From contig OY829543.1 in assembly GCA_963691705.1 (NCBI GenBank), positions 46,604,564 to 46,668,563 of the forward strand: a stretch of 64,000 nucleotides of DNA, read 5' to 3'. Every line of letters begins with the position of its first letter. The stretch's first letter is position 1. This DNA is from Viola odorata (Eukaryota; Streptophyta; Magnoliopsida; Malpighiales; Violaceae). The notes beneath the pieces are model-generated. The model was not told the DNA's origin and ran no database searches. It saw nothing but the letters and a program-made list of their open reading frames with translations. Below are positions 31,801 to 46,800 of the stretch, piece by piece. The position numbers and the translations under genes are program-made.

Positions 31801-34800
31801 CCAATAATGAGAGAACATGCAGTCCAGGATGAGATACTTTTACAGAGATGTGGGAGTTTTATAAGCAACAATAAGCTAATGCTATATAAGAATTAACACA
31901 TGTTTGAGCATGGGGAATGGAGAAAACCATGCTGGGAGTGTCACCCCTTTAGAACCAGACATTGCTCGAATGAGATTAGTCTCCAGCCAGAAGGACAAAG
32001 AAGGGAGACCTAAAAATATAATAATCAACTAAATACGCTCTAGTTTTGCGAAGCCGTAGCTCAAATAAGACTCATGTAATGCTTGGAGAACCATTTCTGC
32101 ATCGTAGAATAAGCTTTAGTTTTGCAAAGTCGTAGATCAACATGGACTCATCTAAAGGTTGGAGGACCATTTTCATCATAAAATAAGCTCTAATTTGGCA
32201 CAGTTTCTGCATCATAAGGAAATATTTAATAGGCCACACTCATTAAATATTTAATGTCCTAGTAGGGTATATTACATGCAAATATAAGTATCTTTAATGG
32301 AACCTTAAGCATGACCGGTGAAGTGTGAAAACTTGTCGGTTTAATGTACACACAAACATAACAAAATTGAGAAGTACAAACATTCTATGGACTTCCCTAA
32401 AATTGAAAGCAACAGATGTTAAGCATAGCATAACTCCCCAAAACTTATTCCAAAAACCACTGTATTAACACATACAGCACTAAGTGATGGGGAATCCAAA
32501 TAGTCACAAAATCTAGGACTAGCTGAAGATGACAAACCCCTCCAACCAAGGGAAGTGCTTTACAGCAAGTTACGGCTTTAACTTCAATTTAAATTTATGC
32601 TTTGAACATTCATGACATGCAAGTGTAATATAAATCTTCTGTACACGTACCCAGTGATCGGGATAACAAACTCCTTCAAAGCTTGTTCACTGGTCACTTC
32701 AACAAGTTCCCCAAGACCAAGTGCAGCCTGCTCTCTTAACTCAGAAGATCCACTGATTAAACCCTATAGATGAAATGGAACATCAGAGACTAGTTTTGTT
32801 GCCATGGTACACAAACAAAATTATACATTAGACAGAATGGAGTGTGGATGTATAAGAAAACAATTCAGTATAAAGGCATTCATTAAAACCAACATTAACA
32901 CAACTTAATGAAAACAGGCTTCAGCTTTAACATTATTTTCTAGGGAATTAGGTGGGCATCATTCATGTGACGATCAAAGATCGTGAATGATCTTAAGAAA
33001 CACCAAATTCAATGCATTGGATGAATATTAATCTTTGAATATTTTAATGCTCTACATCCAAAGTTCCAAACCAAACCAGCCAAATCATTGCCAATGCATT
33101 TTTCCTCACCCCAAACCATAAAACAGATCAATGGTATATCACCTAACAGACAATATGCACCACAAGAGACCATCATAGCTCACTCACTGATGACAAAGAC
33201 CACAAAAAAACAATTAGAACAATGTGCATACCTGGAGAAATATTGGAAGCAGTGGCTGAAGAGCTTTTGGAAGACAGAAACCAGGAATGACAACCGGTCC
33301 TCCCTGCAAGTTCTCAGAAATACAAAACTGAGATTGCATTCCACCATCTCATGATGCATGTATGACCAATTGTACAGACTACGCAACCAGTTACCTTCTT
33401 CTTCCTCCGCTCTTTATCTCTTGAGGTGGACACAGCATCACGTACAAGTTTTATGTAGGAAGGAAGCACCTCCTTAGGAACTGAACCAGCAACCCTTGAC
33501 AAAGCTTCCCATGCAGCCTATTGGACACAACATCATTAGCAATATACAACATGATGCAAAAAGGATTTGAAATTATGCATGATACATACCACAACTGTTG
33601 CCGAATCAGTATCACTAAGCAAAATAATCAGTGCGGATATCATGTTTGGAGCTTCATCAACCAAATACAGCTTGCTATTTTTGAATAAGTAACCAATCAG
33701 ATATGATGAACTCCTCCTAATTGAAGCCTGACCGCATGAAGACAAAGCCAAACCACAACAGGTGCTAAGGGCCAAAATGTATTTTACAAAAGAACACAAG
33801 TACTAAAATATAGCAACAGGAAGATTACACATAAATTATGGACATACCAGACCATCTCCAATGCCTTTAACAAGCTCTGCAATCAAATACTCAACACCAT
33901 CCTCATCTATAACCAAGGTAACTGTTTCAGCAGCCTCCTTTGCTAAACCTTGAACATCCTACAAAATCCAAAACAACAGAAAGAAGAAAAGCAAATAAGC
34001 AGCATTTAAAAAAGTAAAAAAACATAGAAGAAATAGAATAGGAAAGGTAAAAAGCAAGAAATTATCTTTAAATCTAGTATGGAATATAAATGAAGGGAAA
34101 ATAAATTCGTTAAATTTCTTTGTATGGATAAAAAATACTGTACAAAAAGAAGGAAAGGAATGGAAGGAGGGAAGAAATACATGTCTCATTTTTTTTCATA
34201 AGTTAAAAATTGAGATAATAAAATTATTACTGATGTTAATCCTTTTAGAAAAATCTGACAGCTTTACCAAACAGATATTTTAGTATAGTAAATCCACTTA
34301 TAGTATCAAAAAAATAAACATTCACTTCCTTGTGATTTCTACAATAAACCCTTTCCTAGTTAAATTTTCTCCTTTCACTCTGTAGATTGTCATACTAGCC
34401 ATTAGACAAGCAAGAGTTGAGGGAAAAAATGTAACAAAGAATCAACTTTTCCACACTACTCACAGACCTTGTCCTTGCCACCCATTGCAGAGAGTAAAGC
34501 CGGAAGAACCGTGCCAAGATGAAGATTAAGACCAGGACCTGCAACCTCAGCTAAAGCCCCTAATGCATGGGCATTAAAGGCACTGGACAGGAATTCAAAT
34601 CTCAAATTGTCATGATATGAGGAAACTCAAAGAAAATTAGTGAAAAAGCTTATAGAAAAGTATCAAAGCTACACATACGAAAGGGGTAGATGGACTAGCT
34701 TGGGCAAAATATGAGGCAGCACAGCTGTTGTTCGGACACTGAAATTGACCCCAAAAAAATGAATTAAGGTTAATACTGAAGTAGTGGGAAAGTGTGTACA

Positions 34801-37800
34801 CAAGAGCTCTTCACATCTTTATTGCTGCAAAAGCATCTAACCTTAAAATTTGCTTGAGGCCATCAAGAGCTGTATCTGAAGTTTCATCATCCTCCAAAGC
34901 ATGCAGCAGCGTCGGCACAATTTCATCAATTGCTTGCAATCCAGCACTCTGAGTCAAGATAGGAAAGCATAAAGTTTATTATTCCACTTTTAAAATAAAA
35001 AAGAAACAATTACAAAAACTTCAACTGAATCGAGAGCAGCACCTTGTACAAAGTGCTGAACGCTAAACCAGCAGACTCACGAACCTCAGGCGTGCTGTTT
35101 CAAAAATAAAGACACTGCCATAAAATAAACACAAGAAAATCATAGCATCAATTCATGCATACAACAAACCTGTCACAAAGGGCAGTCCTTATAGTGGGGA
35201 TAAGGTCATCCATGAAACTCAATAACTGGTTCTTCCCAGCACTTGCCATCACTTCACTCAGACCAGTGCACACACCCTACATTACATATGGTGTCAGAAC
35301 CTCATATATTAAAAAAAAAACTGTAATTTCTTGTTGTTATCGAGAATAAGTCCAAACAACTCCCTGATAAATGCATATTAAGACAAGATAGACTAAAAAC
35401 AAAGGAGGAAGTCAATAACCATGCAAGGATGTTACATTACACATATGAAGAAAATAACGAGAGGTTGCTACAAGAAAATGCAAGAATATTTTACATGGAA
35501 CCAAGTAGTGACAATAATGATCAATTTATACTTCACAATACCCAGCAATTTGAACATTAGGCAGCATTTTGCTGCATAAAAGTATCTTACTTGTCTTCGG
35601 CTAGCATCAGGATCTTTCAGCCCCTGGGATAAAATTGGAATAATTAAAGGAAGTACTCTTTCACCAAGCTTTCTAACTAGTTCACCCAATGCTCGGCCAG
35701 CAACCTACATGAGAATAAGATGTTACATTAAGAACAGTCATTCAATAGTGTAAGACTGAAAACCAGCAAACTCCTTGTCGAAGGAAAGAGAGCAAACCTG
35801 CCGCCTTTCAGAAGAAGATGATGCAAGAGAAGATATTAGTGTGTTCATTAAAACTGGCATGATTTCCTTAAGAGTCTTTGGAGTATTTGCAACAATAGTT
35901 TTCCAGACATGTAGTGCAGCCTGAAGAAAGATGCAAAAGGACTTTAAGTATTTACCGCTCAAAAGTACAAAGCAGATGTGATGACTTTCAAAAAAAAACA
36001 AAAAACATTAACATTACCTGGCGCACGGACAAGCTAACATCAGTTCGAACCATGTATAAGGCAGCAAGAATTTCGTTGCGCTTTTCTCTTCCTAAAATCT
36101 CAATAATAGCACGGCCATGTGCTTCAGTACTAGCTCCTTCATCATCACTGCCACCCTCGAGTAAAGCTTTTCCAGAAGTCCCAGCAACCTGTACATAACA
36201 AAATCAGTGTTGAGGAAAAACAAAACAAAACAAATAAAAGGAAACTTCAAAAGCCAAACAAATTTGTACAAAGGAGAAGAAAATTGAAGAGGTTAAGCAG
36301 CACAAACTTTAAACAGGAGGTCTCCTAGCAATTCAACAGAGCTTTGTCGAATGCGCCAACTATCATTAAAAATACCCTCCTCCACAGCCGGAAGGAGAAG
36401 AGGTAACGACCTGAGGAAGAAAAGAAACAGAATAAGAAAAAACAGCACCCCTCCAAAGCAATTTATTATTACATCAACATTTTCAGATACCTAAAGACAT
36501 CAAAAGCTTTGCAGAAGCAGAAGCAGGCACTAGTTATCCACAGCATTTGGAAGTTGAAAGTACAATTTTATCAATTACCAATAGGGACGAAATGCAGCAC
36601 ATATTTTCCACACAAAAAAGGCCAGGGGTGGCAAATTGCAAACCAGAACAAAGTAAAGATAGACTCTCAGTTAACCAAATGAAAGAAAAAGAAACATAGT
36701 AGCAAGAAAAATGAGAGTATACGTTGTTGCATAGTGCTCCACCAGGACATGGCCAGCACCTAATGCTGCCTCACGCACTGATTCATTCTCATCAGCAAGG
36801 CCTGTGAAAGTGAAAGCAACGATTAAATCGCAAAACGCCCCACATACAAAAGGAGTATAGCAACAGCACTATCAAACCCAAAATATCAACCAATCCCAAA
36901 CAAAAGAGAACTTACCATCTAAGATTGCAGGAAGCACCTGCTGCAAATAGTTTTGGAATTGAACACCTAATGACCTCGGCAAGTACTACAAACACATTCA
37001 CACAAGGAAACAATCAGGCAGTAGTACTTTTGCATGAATGCAAATTATGAATAAAACTTAAGAAGACTGCTTACCTTGAAAAGTGTCAGATATCCATCAC
37101 GCACAGATGCCCTTTGATGAGAACAGCTCCGGATAATATCAGGAAGTACATGCTCGAAGTATTCCGTGCCAAGTGCAGCTAAAACCTATAGAATAGAGAG
37201 AAGAAAAAGTTCCAGTCAGTTAGGAATTCCATGACTTAATTACAAGGCAGTTTCTTTCAAAGCACTACTCTTTGCAATCATAAAAATGCATATTAAAAAT
37301 ATTTCCTGTGAACTCTGCAGATGTATCAACGTTTAATTATCATAATGAATACAAAACTCAGTATATTTTAGTTCAACGTAAAAACAAAGATAATAAATAA
37401 ATAAATTAAAGATGTGGAAACTAAAAGTAGGTATCCAATATTATCATACCTCACTCAACCCTTGAGCAGCTCCAGAGCGCTCAACATTGCTATTATCAGA
37501 TTTAATGGTGTCAAAGAGCCATGTAACAAGATCTGGGAAGTTTTCCTCCCCCATTCCTCTTATAAGGGATCCAAGGGCCCTTGCTGCGACTGATCGAACT
37601 TCTGGAATTGGATCCACGAGAACCTATACTTATATGAAAAAAAAGGGTTACGAAGGGATAATAATACACAACAATGAGTGCAACTGTGAAGAAACAAGTA
37701 CCTTTTTCACTTCAGGAAGAAGTAGTCCTATGTAAGGAATCATATCCTTCGGTTCGGTAACTAATGAACACATATTTCCTACTATTTGTGCAGCTTTCTT

Positions 37801-40800
37801 TTTTGTTTCGGCACTCCTCTCTCTTAACCCTCGATGCACAATTGGTACCAAAAGAGCAAGCGAAGGAGAATCAATTGAATTAACAAAAGTTGTCTGCAAA
37901 AATCAATATAGCATTCACATTAAACACACAGACTATAAAATTATTGAAACCAACAAATTTCAATCAATAAGCTCACCTGAAGGAGTATATCGAGAGAATA
38001 TTTTGTATACTCGTTAGGGTCTGAAAGGCTCCTGAGAAGTGTAGGAACAATGGAAGCAATTTCTGGATTCTTTATCACACTCCCAACCTAAGAATACCAA
38101 AAATATATTATTAGGGGTTACTGTCATACAAATAAATAGAAATAAATAAATAAGATAATAACCTGCTGAAGTGCCATTTGCCCTGCTGACTGAACCTTGG
38201 GATGAGTGTCAGTTAATACCTATGATTAGGAGAGAAATGATTAGATGAGAGACATATTCAAACAAGCATCTCGACTTGCAATAATACTGAGATAAACCTC
38301 TGTCAGTTTTGGCACAATAGTTGGAAGGCATTGAGACAGTTGTTGAGGAGCACAGAAAGCCATAGCACCAAGTAATTGCACACTGCTTTGCTTAGTCCTC
38401 CAGGCTTTATCAGCAAGACCCTGAATAAATATGCATTTTACAAATAAAGTGGCGCATAAGCTCATCAGGATAACTGAACCAGTGCAATGCTCCATGATAA
38501 ACAAATTCATAAAAGGTATGAAACTGTGTTTCTAAAGGTCTTATATAATCATTATCAATATTGTTTAGATAATATAAACATGATTATGGTTATATAACTT
38601 GTAGTTAAAGGTAAACATACTGTTTTCTAGTTAAACCAATATTAGTTAATCTACTTTCCCTTTCTGTGTAGTTGCACCTTTCTTTCATAAATGGAAGATC
38701 GTATGGGGAAGACATCACACCACTACATATATCTACAGAAGGAAAGGCATCCCCCAACTGGACGGGGAAGCGTGAAATAAGAGAGGAACTCTCAGTTAGA
38801 AACAAGGGTTATCCATTCACTTCAAATTTAAGACGCTCCTAGAAATCCTTGTCTGCGACACACTGCAAATGATTTTGATTGTACTCATCAAAATCTTCTG
38901 AATTTATAAGCAGACTAGGGATTTCAGACCCACTTCACGGATAATGGCTATATACACACCTCCTCAAAATTGGGATGTTACAAAACACAAGGATTAATTT
39001 GGAATTCTAAAATGTAGGAACATCATTAAGAAAACTAGATACAGTAAAGATAGTAGCTACATAATTTATTTATTTTAAACTTATTGGTAAAATTATAAAT
39101 TCAGTACAAAAAAACGGATAAAGATCATTTAAAAAACCAACAAGTTGTCTTTTTAAATTTAGTACCGATGAACATGTAGCTCAGTGGTACTTCCTCCAAA
39201 GTATGAAGGGCAAGGTTTTGAGTTTGAATTACCTTGTCTACATTCCTATGTTAAAAAAATAATTTAAAACCTTTTTAAATTGTTAATATATATTTTATAG
39301 ATATAATTAACTTCAGAATGAGTAATATAATTTAGAAACATTAAAATTTTAATATTGTACATATATAATTAACTTACCATGTGCACTTTGTCATAAGTGC
39401 TTTATTTTATTTTGTTATAAAATCCAAGGACAAGAAAAAAATAGAAAAGGAAAAATAAACTAAAAAGGTGAAAAGTTGAAAGGGAAAGGAATAATAGAAA
39501 GAAGCAAAAACTAAGAGAAAAAAAGCAAAAAACGGCATATAAATCTTGTCTTTTAGCTAAAGGTATAACTGTAATTTTAATTAAAGTAACGTTAAAGATA
39601 ACACTGTAGCAATTGAATATGGACAATTCACCTCTTTCATACATAGACTCATAGAGCTTGTACTTTGTTAAGATTATCAGTGCATGCCACATTAATTTTA
39701 TTTTTTTATAAGTAACGGGTAACATGCTGAGCACTCCCAGTATAAGGCACTAAAATAAAAGTTTAAGCATTTTAGTAGTCCAAACAAAACTATTCAAGTG
39801 AAAACAATTTATATATGCTTACTATCTTTTACTGCTAAAAAGGAAATGCTAACAGGAACATGAAAAAGAACAAGTTCAAAGAGGCACCTTTAAAAGTGAT
39901 GGTAGTACAAGCTTCACCCCATGCACAGTAAGCTGAGACATCATTGCACGAGCAGCACACTCAGCAGCTTCACGAACCGCAACAACTTGATCAGAGAATG
40001 AAACCAAAAGTAGTGGTAGCATCTGAATCACATACCTGGATCAACATGGTAAGATCAGAAAGATACATTCAATGAAGAAACTTGTTAACAGAATATTAGA
40101 CTATTTTAATTTGAACAAAAGTAGAGGTGATACATACGGTTCAAACAATTTGCCAACGTTTTCACAAAAACACTCGAAAGCCAATAGAGCTCCTTCACGA
40201 CATTTTGCAGAATTCCTGAGGTTTGAAAGAGATGCAAACTCATCCATTAAACGATGCTATAGTTAAAAGTATAAACGCAAAGGTGCGCACAATTAGGCGC
40301 TCTATTTTTGAACTACAGTACCCACTTATATATAACCCGATACTTGATAAGGAAAGGTAATAGGAACCCACAAATAAATACATGCAGCGTGTGGAAATGT
40401 GGGGCGAAGGGGGTGTTGAACAAGGAACACTTAAGAGACAACTAATTGGCAAGCATGTTAAACAATTACACCAACATACAACATCAAAGTACTTTATTGT
40501 TATAGCACACACATTTGGGAACTGTAATAGGATGTACGCACCTATCAGCCAGACCATCCCTTAAAGTTGTAGCAATTCCATACTTCTTCAAACACGAAAT
40601 TCCTAAACCCTTAACAACCCCAGCAAGTCCGAAAGCTGCTCCACGACGTTCCCCATATTTGTCACTCTTCATCAGTTGATCCATCAGCCTAGAAACAAGT
40701 GCAGGTGCATCATCCTGACGCAGGAGCACAGCATTAAAACAAATTCTTCAGCCACAAGAGAAGCATACTCGACAAATATCCCAAACCCACTTCATTCCAT

Positions 40801-43800
40801 TTTAATATTAATTGGAAATCAAATAATAACGAGAATGATCAAGCATGATTATACAACAACTAAAAGAAGGAACAAGTAGAACCCTGAAACTGAGAGTTCA
40901 ATTACACAAAAGTAGCAACATACTTGCTTTGACTTCATTAGCGGGGAAAGGCATGATGATACTGCCCGCTGAACAGCTTCAGATGGAGTGTTTAACACAT
41001 CCAACAATTTCTCCATCACCATATGAACTTTAGGATCATCCTGCAATAGATTACACATGCGACACAGAATTAGCACGAATATAGAAACCTATTTCCAATA
41101 ATACAAAATAGAAAAACAAAAGCCAATGCTGGAATAATATAAATCATACCTTTGCTAAATGTTTTGCCAAAGCTCCAGTGAAAATAACCACACCCTCTCG
41201 AACCAAATCATATCTGCCCTCATCCGAGGTCTAAGGAAAAATATATACAAGAGAATGGGAAAGACTCAGCAACATTTATTATATGCTTGTGTGCTTCATG
41301 AAAGGAGCAGTTAAGATGAAAACAGAATAAATGCAATGAAAACTCTCATGCAAAGAGACCCAAAATTTCCAGTGGGATCAAACCTTTTTGTTTAGGTAGT
41401 TCTCAAAAATTGGAAACAGTAAGGAAACGTTGTCTCTCCCATGCTTATCAATAATTACAATGCCAGCATTGATCATTCTTCCTCGAACATCTGCATTAGG
41501 GTCAGCCTACACACCATCCAAAGGATTTTCACTTTAGAAAGAAAGGTTTAGACACGGCACAGAAACACTTGTGCACAATGAATTAATAGGTAATGTTGCT
41601 CATAATAACATTAGATAGTAGTGAAAATACAAGGGTCAAAAGTGCTTCAATGAAAAACCATTTCATATTGAGGAAAGAAATAAACTTGTTTCAGAACATG
41701 AATGGAAAGACAAACAAAAGAAAGGCACCAAAAAATCTCATCTCCATATCAAACTGCACCAACCAAGAATGCTCGTGATGTAAGACAAGCATAGACATCA
41801 ATGACCAATTAAAAACAATTGCACCTTTAATACCATACATTTAAGTGTTGACCGAAATGTAGTTATCTAGTCTAACCGAAACAGATTACAATAAAATAAC
41901 ATAGGGAATGACTAAACAATAGTTGCACGGCAACTTTATAGGAATCTGATACTGAGAAGGATGGTGGATAGGCACATCATGAGACCAACCCCAGTATCTA
42001 ATTTCTAACAGAACAAAGCACTAACTCAGTAAGGCCACCAAAAAGTGGCTTTGCAACCTGAAAGCAATTACTAACTTTGCAGCATAATAGTAAAGCAACC
42101 TTACCAAAGCTCTTGATATAAGGAATGTCACAACAACAGGAAGGTCTTTCGTTCTCAGAACATCAGCAGAAGAAAGTAGAGCCAGTGCTGTCCCTTGTCT
42201 ACCCAGCCAACCAGCATCAACTTTGTCCTCACCAAGACCAGCATCCCGGATATACAATGAAAACAAAGTAGAAAGTGATTCCTGAAAACATGATTGACTG
42301 AGATTAGGTAAAAGAAACTATCAAAGCAGCATCAAATACAGGAGTCGGTGGCTAATGCTACTACTACTGCATCAAACTAACCTGTATGGTATCCGGCTTT
42401 TCATCTAAAGCAGCAGCTAACGCTTCGGAAGCAGCCAAGCGGACATTGTAATTAATATGAGAGAGTGCTTTGAAAAGTCCAGAATAGTCAGTCCCAAAGT
42501 CGTATCCATAGCGGTCCCATATATCCTCAGCAGCTTCAGCAACGGACTGCAAATATTAAGATACTATAGATATCAGTTAAACAATGATACACCACGGTAG
42601 GAGCACACCCCAGATCCGAAGTAGGACACCTTCATGAGTACCAACAAACCAATGGCACAGGTTTTTCTCAATATCAACTTGCCTCAACTAAGCTCGACCA
42701 TACAGTAGTTAATTTCAGCCACACTGATCCACCTTACCTACTTAGTTCTGTCATGACATGACTTAAATTTTCCAAGAGCCAATGACAACTACTCCTCACA
42801 ACTTCCAACATTATCCTATCCTCATGACAATACCAACCAACAACAACAAAAATAATAGAAGTATAAAGCTGGCATAATAACCTTTTCTGGATCATGCAGA
42901 GCAATCCAAAGGTTGGTTGCAACCTCAATATTCTGGGGAACAGAACGGCTAGAAACAGCTGGAATGCATTTAACAGCATTTAAGCAGGCCATTCTTACAT
43001 GAACATCTTTTGAATACACTCCATATAAAGCCTGCAGAGACATCGAGTGAAATCACCAGAAGTTCAACTAAATTAGTTGAAAGTAAAACGAGTTAAAATG
43101 AAAACAACATACAGGTGCCACTTCGTCTGGTTGAAGACCAAGACACAACTCATTCAATGCTGGGCCAATAGATCCTTGGTTAGCTGGAACAATACCAAGA
43201 ACATGATAAAGAGCCTGCAAAAAAAAAAGTAATAAGTACAGTGACCAAAATGAAAACATGCAGAGAGATCCGACTACCATGTATGCCACGCATGTTAGTG
43301 AGAACAAAGGGTATGATCAAAACAAAAGAATTAGATACGTACAGATAGCATTCGAAGTCTAGGAAGGGGTAATAAAGGATCCATGTGCAAATATAGAACC
43401 CTAAGCACATCATCATGAAGTCCAGTCTTCTTGGGAGCTAACAGTATCCTCTCCATTATCTAACGATAAATACATCACATTCATATTAATCAAAGAGTCA
43501 ATCACTGAATGGCCTCAGCCTCAGCCACACAAGACAAATAGGAAACTTACCGGGAAGACAAAAGTAAAAGAATCTACAGGAAGCGGACCATATTTACTGG
43601 ATGCAGATAAACCCTTAATTATTCTCTCAAAAAGACCTGGTAGTCTTTCATTGGCTTCCTCGTCACTGACTGGTGGAATCAGATCCAACAGAACACTGAC
43701 TTCCTCGGTGACAATTAAACGTAAAGCAGTAGCAATATCGAGGGCCCAATTGCATAGAGGTGAAGCAGTACATCTTGATAGTTTCACTAGGGTTTCAAAG

Positions 43801-46800
43801 GCAACATCACCTACTATGGGTGACCGTAATAACGGATCAACAAACTTTACCTGATTTATACCCACAAAAAAAGCCCCAGGGGAGGAGTTAGGGCAATATA
43901 GAAAGAAAAAAAGGAATATCACACCACTCCAAAAGTGCAGAAAATATCAACTAAAATAGACCAAGCAGAATACAAAATGTGCAACAAAATGCTTTGAAAC
44001 AGAATGAGAAGCAAATAGCCTCCAGAAGAGCTGGAAAACAATGTGGTGCCTAGACATGAAAACATTTTAAGAGTTTCGTATGACCACCAGAATATCTAAC
44101 TCAAGAAAAAGCTCCCATCAATAAGCCAAACGACTTTCAGATATAATAACAGTGATCAAAGACAAATCTCCTCAAAGTTGGAACAAGAAAAAAAAACAGT
44201 AAAAGCAAGAGACTTGTGACTAAGAAAACAGTTATAGCCTAATGACGGAGGTAGTCGACACCTAATAATGTAAGATGTCAGGTATGTAGTTACACAGCAC
44301 AAAATGCAGCATGCATAAAGAGAATCAGGTTCAAATTACACTAAACATGATGGTTGAGATTTCAAAAATGTTGCAATGGATGATTAATACACATGGATAC
44401 CCCTATAGGAAAAACCTAACTGTCTAACTAATTAACATAGGAAAAGGGGGGGAAAGGCAGGTTACAGGACACAAACCAGGGACGGAAGTTCACTGTGCGC
44501 AAACACAAGATTAGAGATGGCCATTTCCCCAAGAGCATTCAACATCAAAGACAGGTTCTTTTGTATGCCCCAGACCTTCTCACGTGTAGATGCCTCCTCC
44601 TTCAGCAATAATTCACGTGCCTCTTCTTTAGCCGTCTTTCCCTTATCTAGAAAACCAGAAACAAGAAGCAAAGCATGTTAAGAAAAGGAATCAATACAGA
44701 GGCAAACAATACACCGCAAACACCACAAAATTCAAAAAATAAATGCCTGTTTTCTTTGTCAATTTCCCTGTATCCTTCTTGCCGAAACCAGCTGATAGCT
44801 CTCTTTTAAATGAATGGTTGGAACTAACATTTTCCTGGAACCAACAGTTAAAAACATGTTATTGTAAAGAAAAGGACAAAGAATATTACAAAAGGTGCTC
44901 GTATACATCTAAAATTACCACGTCATCTTGGCCATCATGCATGCGGAAACGACCTTTAGCCAGTTTCATGTTTTTGGAAGCAACAGATTCTGCAACATAA
45001 ACACCTTGTTCACTGGACAGCATCCCTTCAGGAGTATGAAAAATCTGGAATGCAGAAGAAATTTAAAATTGCAAAATGATAAATCACTACAGACATTATT
45101 ATTAGGAAACATGACAAGCATTGAGGGTAAGAAACTTTACCTGAATGTCGTTCTCTGAAAGCATGTCATGTGAATAACGATCTGGAAGATTTTTCAAATG
45201 CTGGCAAAGAGAACAAGAAGGTCCTTCAGCAATCATAACAATCAGAAATGACCAATGTGCACAGCAAGTTTAATAAAAAAGAAGGCTGCGTGACCAGCAG
45301 ACCTTTTCAAACTCCATATAGGTGTCCTTAGGCGTTACAGACATCAACGTTGACAAAGAATTTATTGCCGCCTGCTGTTCCAACACATTTGAGCTCATCA
45401 AGCCAGTTGGTCCGAGGAGACCCTGTCAAACAAGAACCACAAAAGTTAGTGACAAAAATATCATACAAAAAGACACTCTTTGATTAAATGCCATATGCTA
45501 ATAATACCACACCAATAAAAGCTAGGAAAGGTACATATGAACACTCATTTGAGTCAAGTCTTCATCACTTTACCAAAGAGAAAACAAATCCATCAAACCG
45601 CCTATGTACTGCTTTTATACAGATGACCCTAAAATAGAGAGCCATGAAGTAGAGCTACAGTTACGAATCACACTATTGACATGAGGCTTGAGACTATTTT
45701 TGTGTTTGTGCTGTCCTTCATTTCTTGGTTCTATGTCACCAAGAAGTTAAAATTGCAGCTTATTATTCTATCCAAAAACAAGTAAAGTAGCAAGGAGCAA
45801 ATAGAAATAAAAATACCATCCACCATCAGTAGGGATTATAGTTGTCTCCAAACAAAATTGGAACCAATAAAGATAAAAGAATTAAGACTCACCTTGCACA
45901 AATTCTCAATATTCGCAGACACAGTGCCAACAACATCAAATCCAAGTGTTTGCAAGCATTTATGGAGCCTCTGGAAACAGAAGAATATAATTAACAATGG
46001 GTGAAGAAGTAATTGTAAACTATCAAAGCCCAAAAGTTGAGATAATTCCACAGCTATTATATGAGATTCAAAGTTCTTGAGAGTCACATGCTGAATGCTC
46101 TTAACCCTGTCTGAAAAAAATCACAACCCTACATTTCATATTAAGCGATTTTACACAATTTATTGTCTGCGTCCCGGCAAATCCAATGTTTAGTTAATTG
46201 TTAGTCTAGTTTCACCAGACCAGAAATTTTAAAATGCCCTGAGAAATTACATGCTTAATTTTTCAGGTGGTTACAACCTGATTATTTTATGTATATCATA
46301 AAATTAGATGAAAGTTAAAACCTTGCTACACAAGGAAGACACTTAGCACTATACAGTGCAATAGAAATAATCCACAGAATGTAGAAAAGAAGATCAAATC
46401 TTTAAGCATGATATGTTATTGACTTACTAAATGTAACAACCTTCACTAAAATAAATTTGTTACATATCCCTAAGGACTCAAAACAGCTTAAATGTTTATG
46501 CTCAAGCACCATGAATACCATCCCAGCACAAATGGTTTGCATCTAGCTCAACAAACCAAATAAATATAAGGTGTCAATGCCCCAAAAATATTTTCAAGAA
46601 AAAAGCATAAATTATAATAGTGAGGGCGAGAGACATCTACCCTCCATACTGCATCTCTCTTTGCAGAGCCAAGTACGCATGGATGATGTGAGCAGGCCAT
46701 AATTTGTGCATATACATTTTGAGAGGTCGCAAGAGCTGCAGAAGATATCACGAGTAAAGTCTTCACTAGTACCTCAACAGATGGTAGAAAGGGAGCTTGA

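Noticed and set aside
39170..39240. Possible tRNA gene in a GCN1 intron
   Set aside because: Internal promoter boxes are present, but there is no acceptor stem, no proper anticodon loop and a degenerate T-arm. It is better called a SINE relic.
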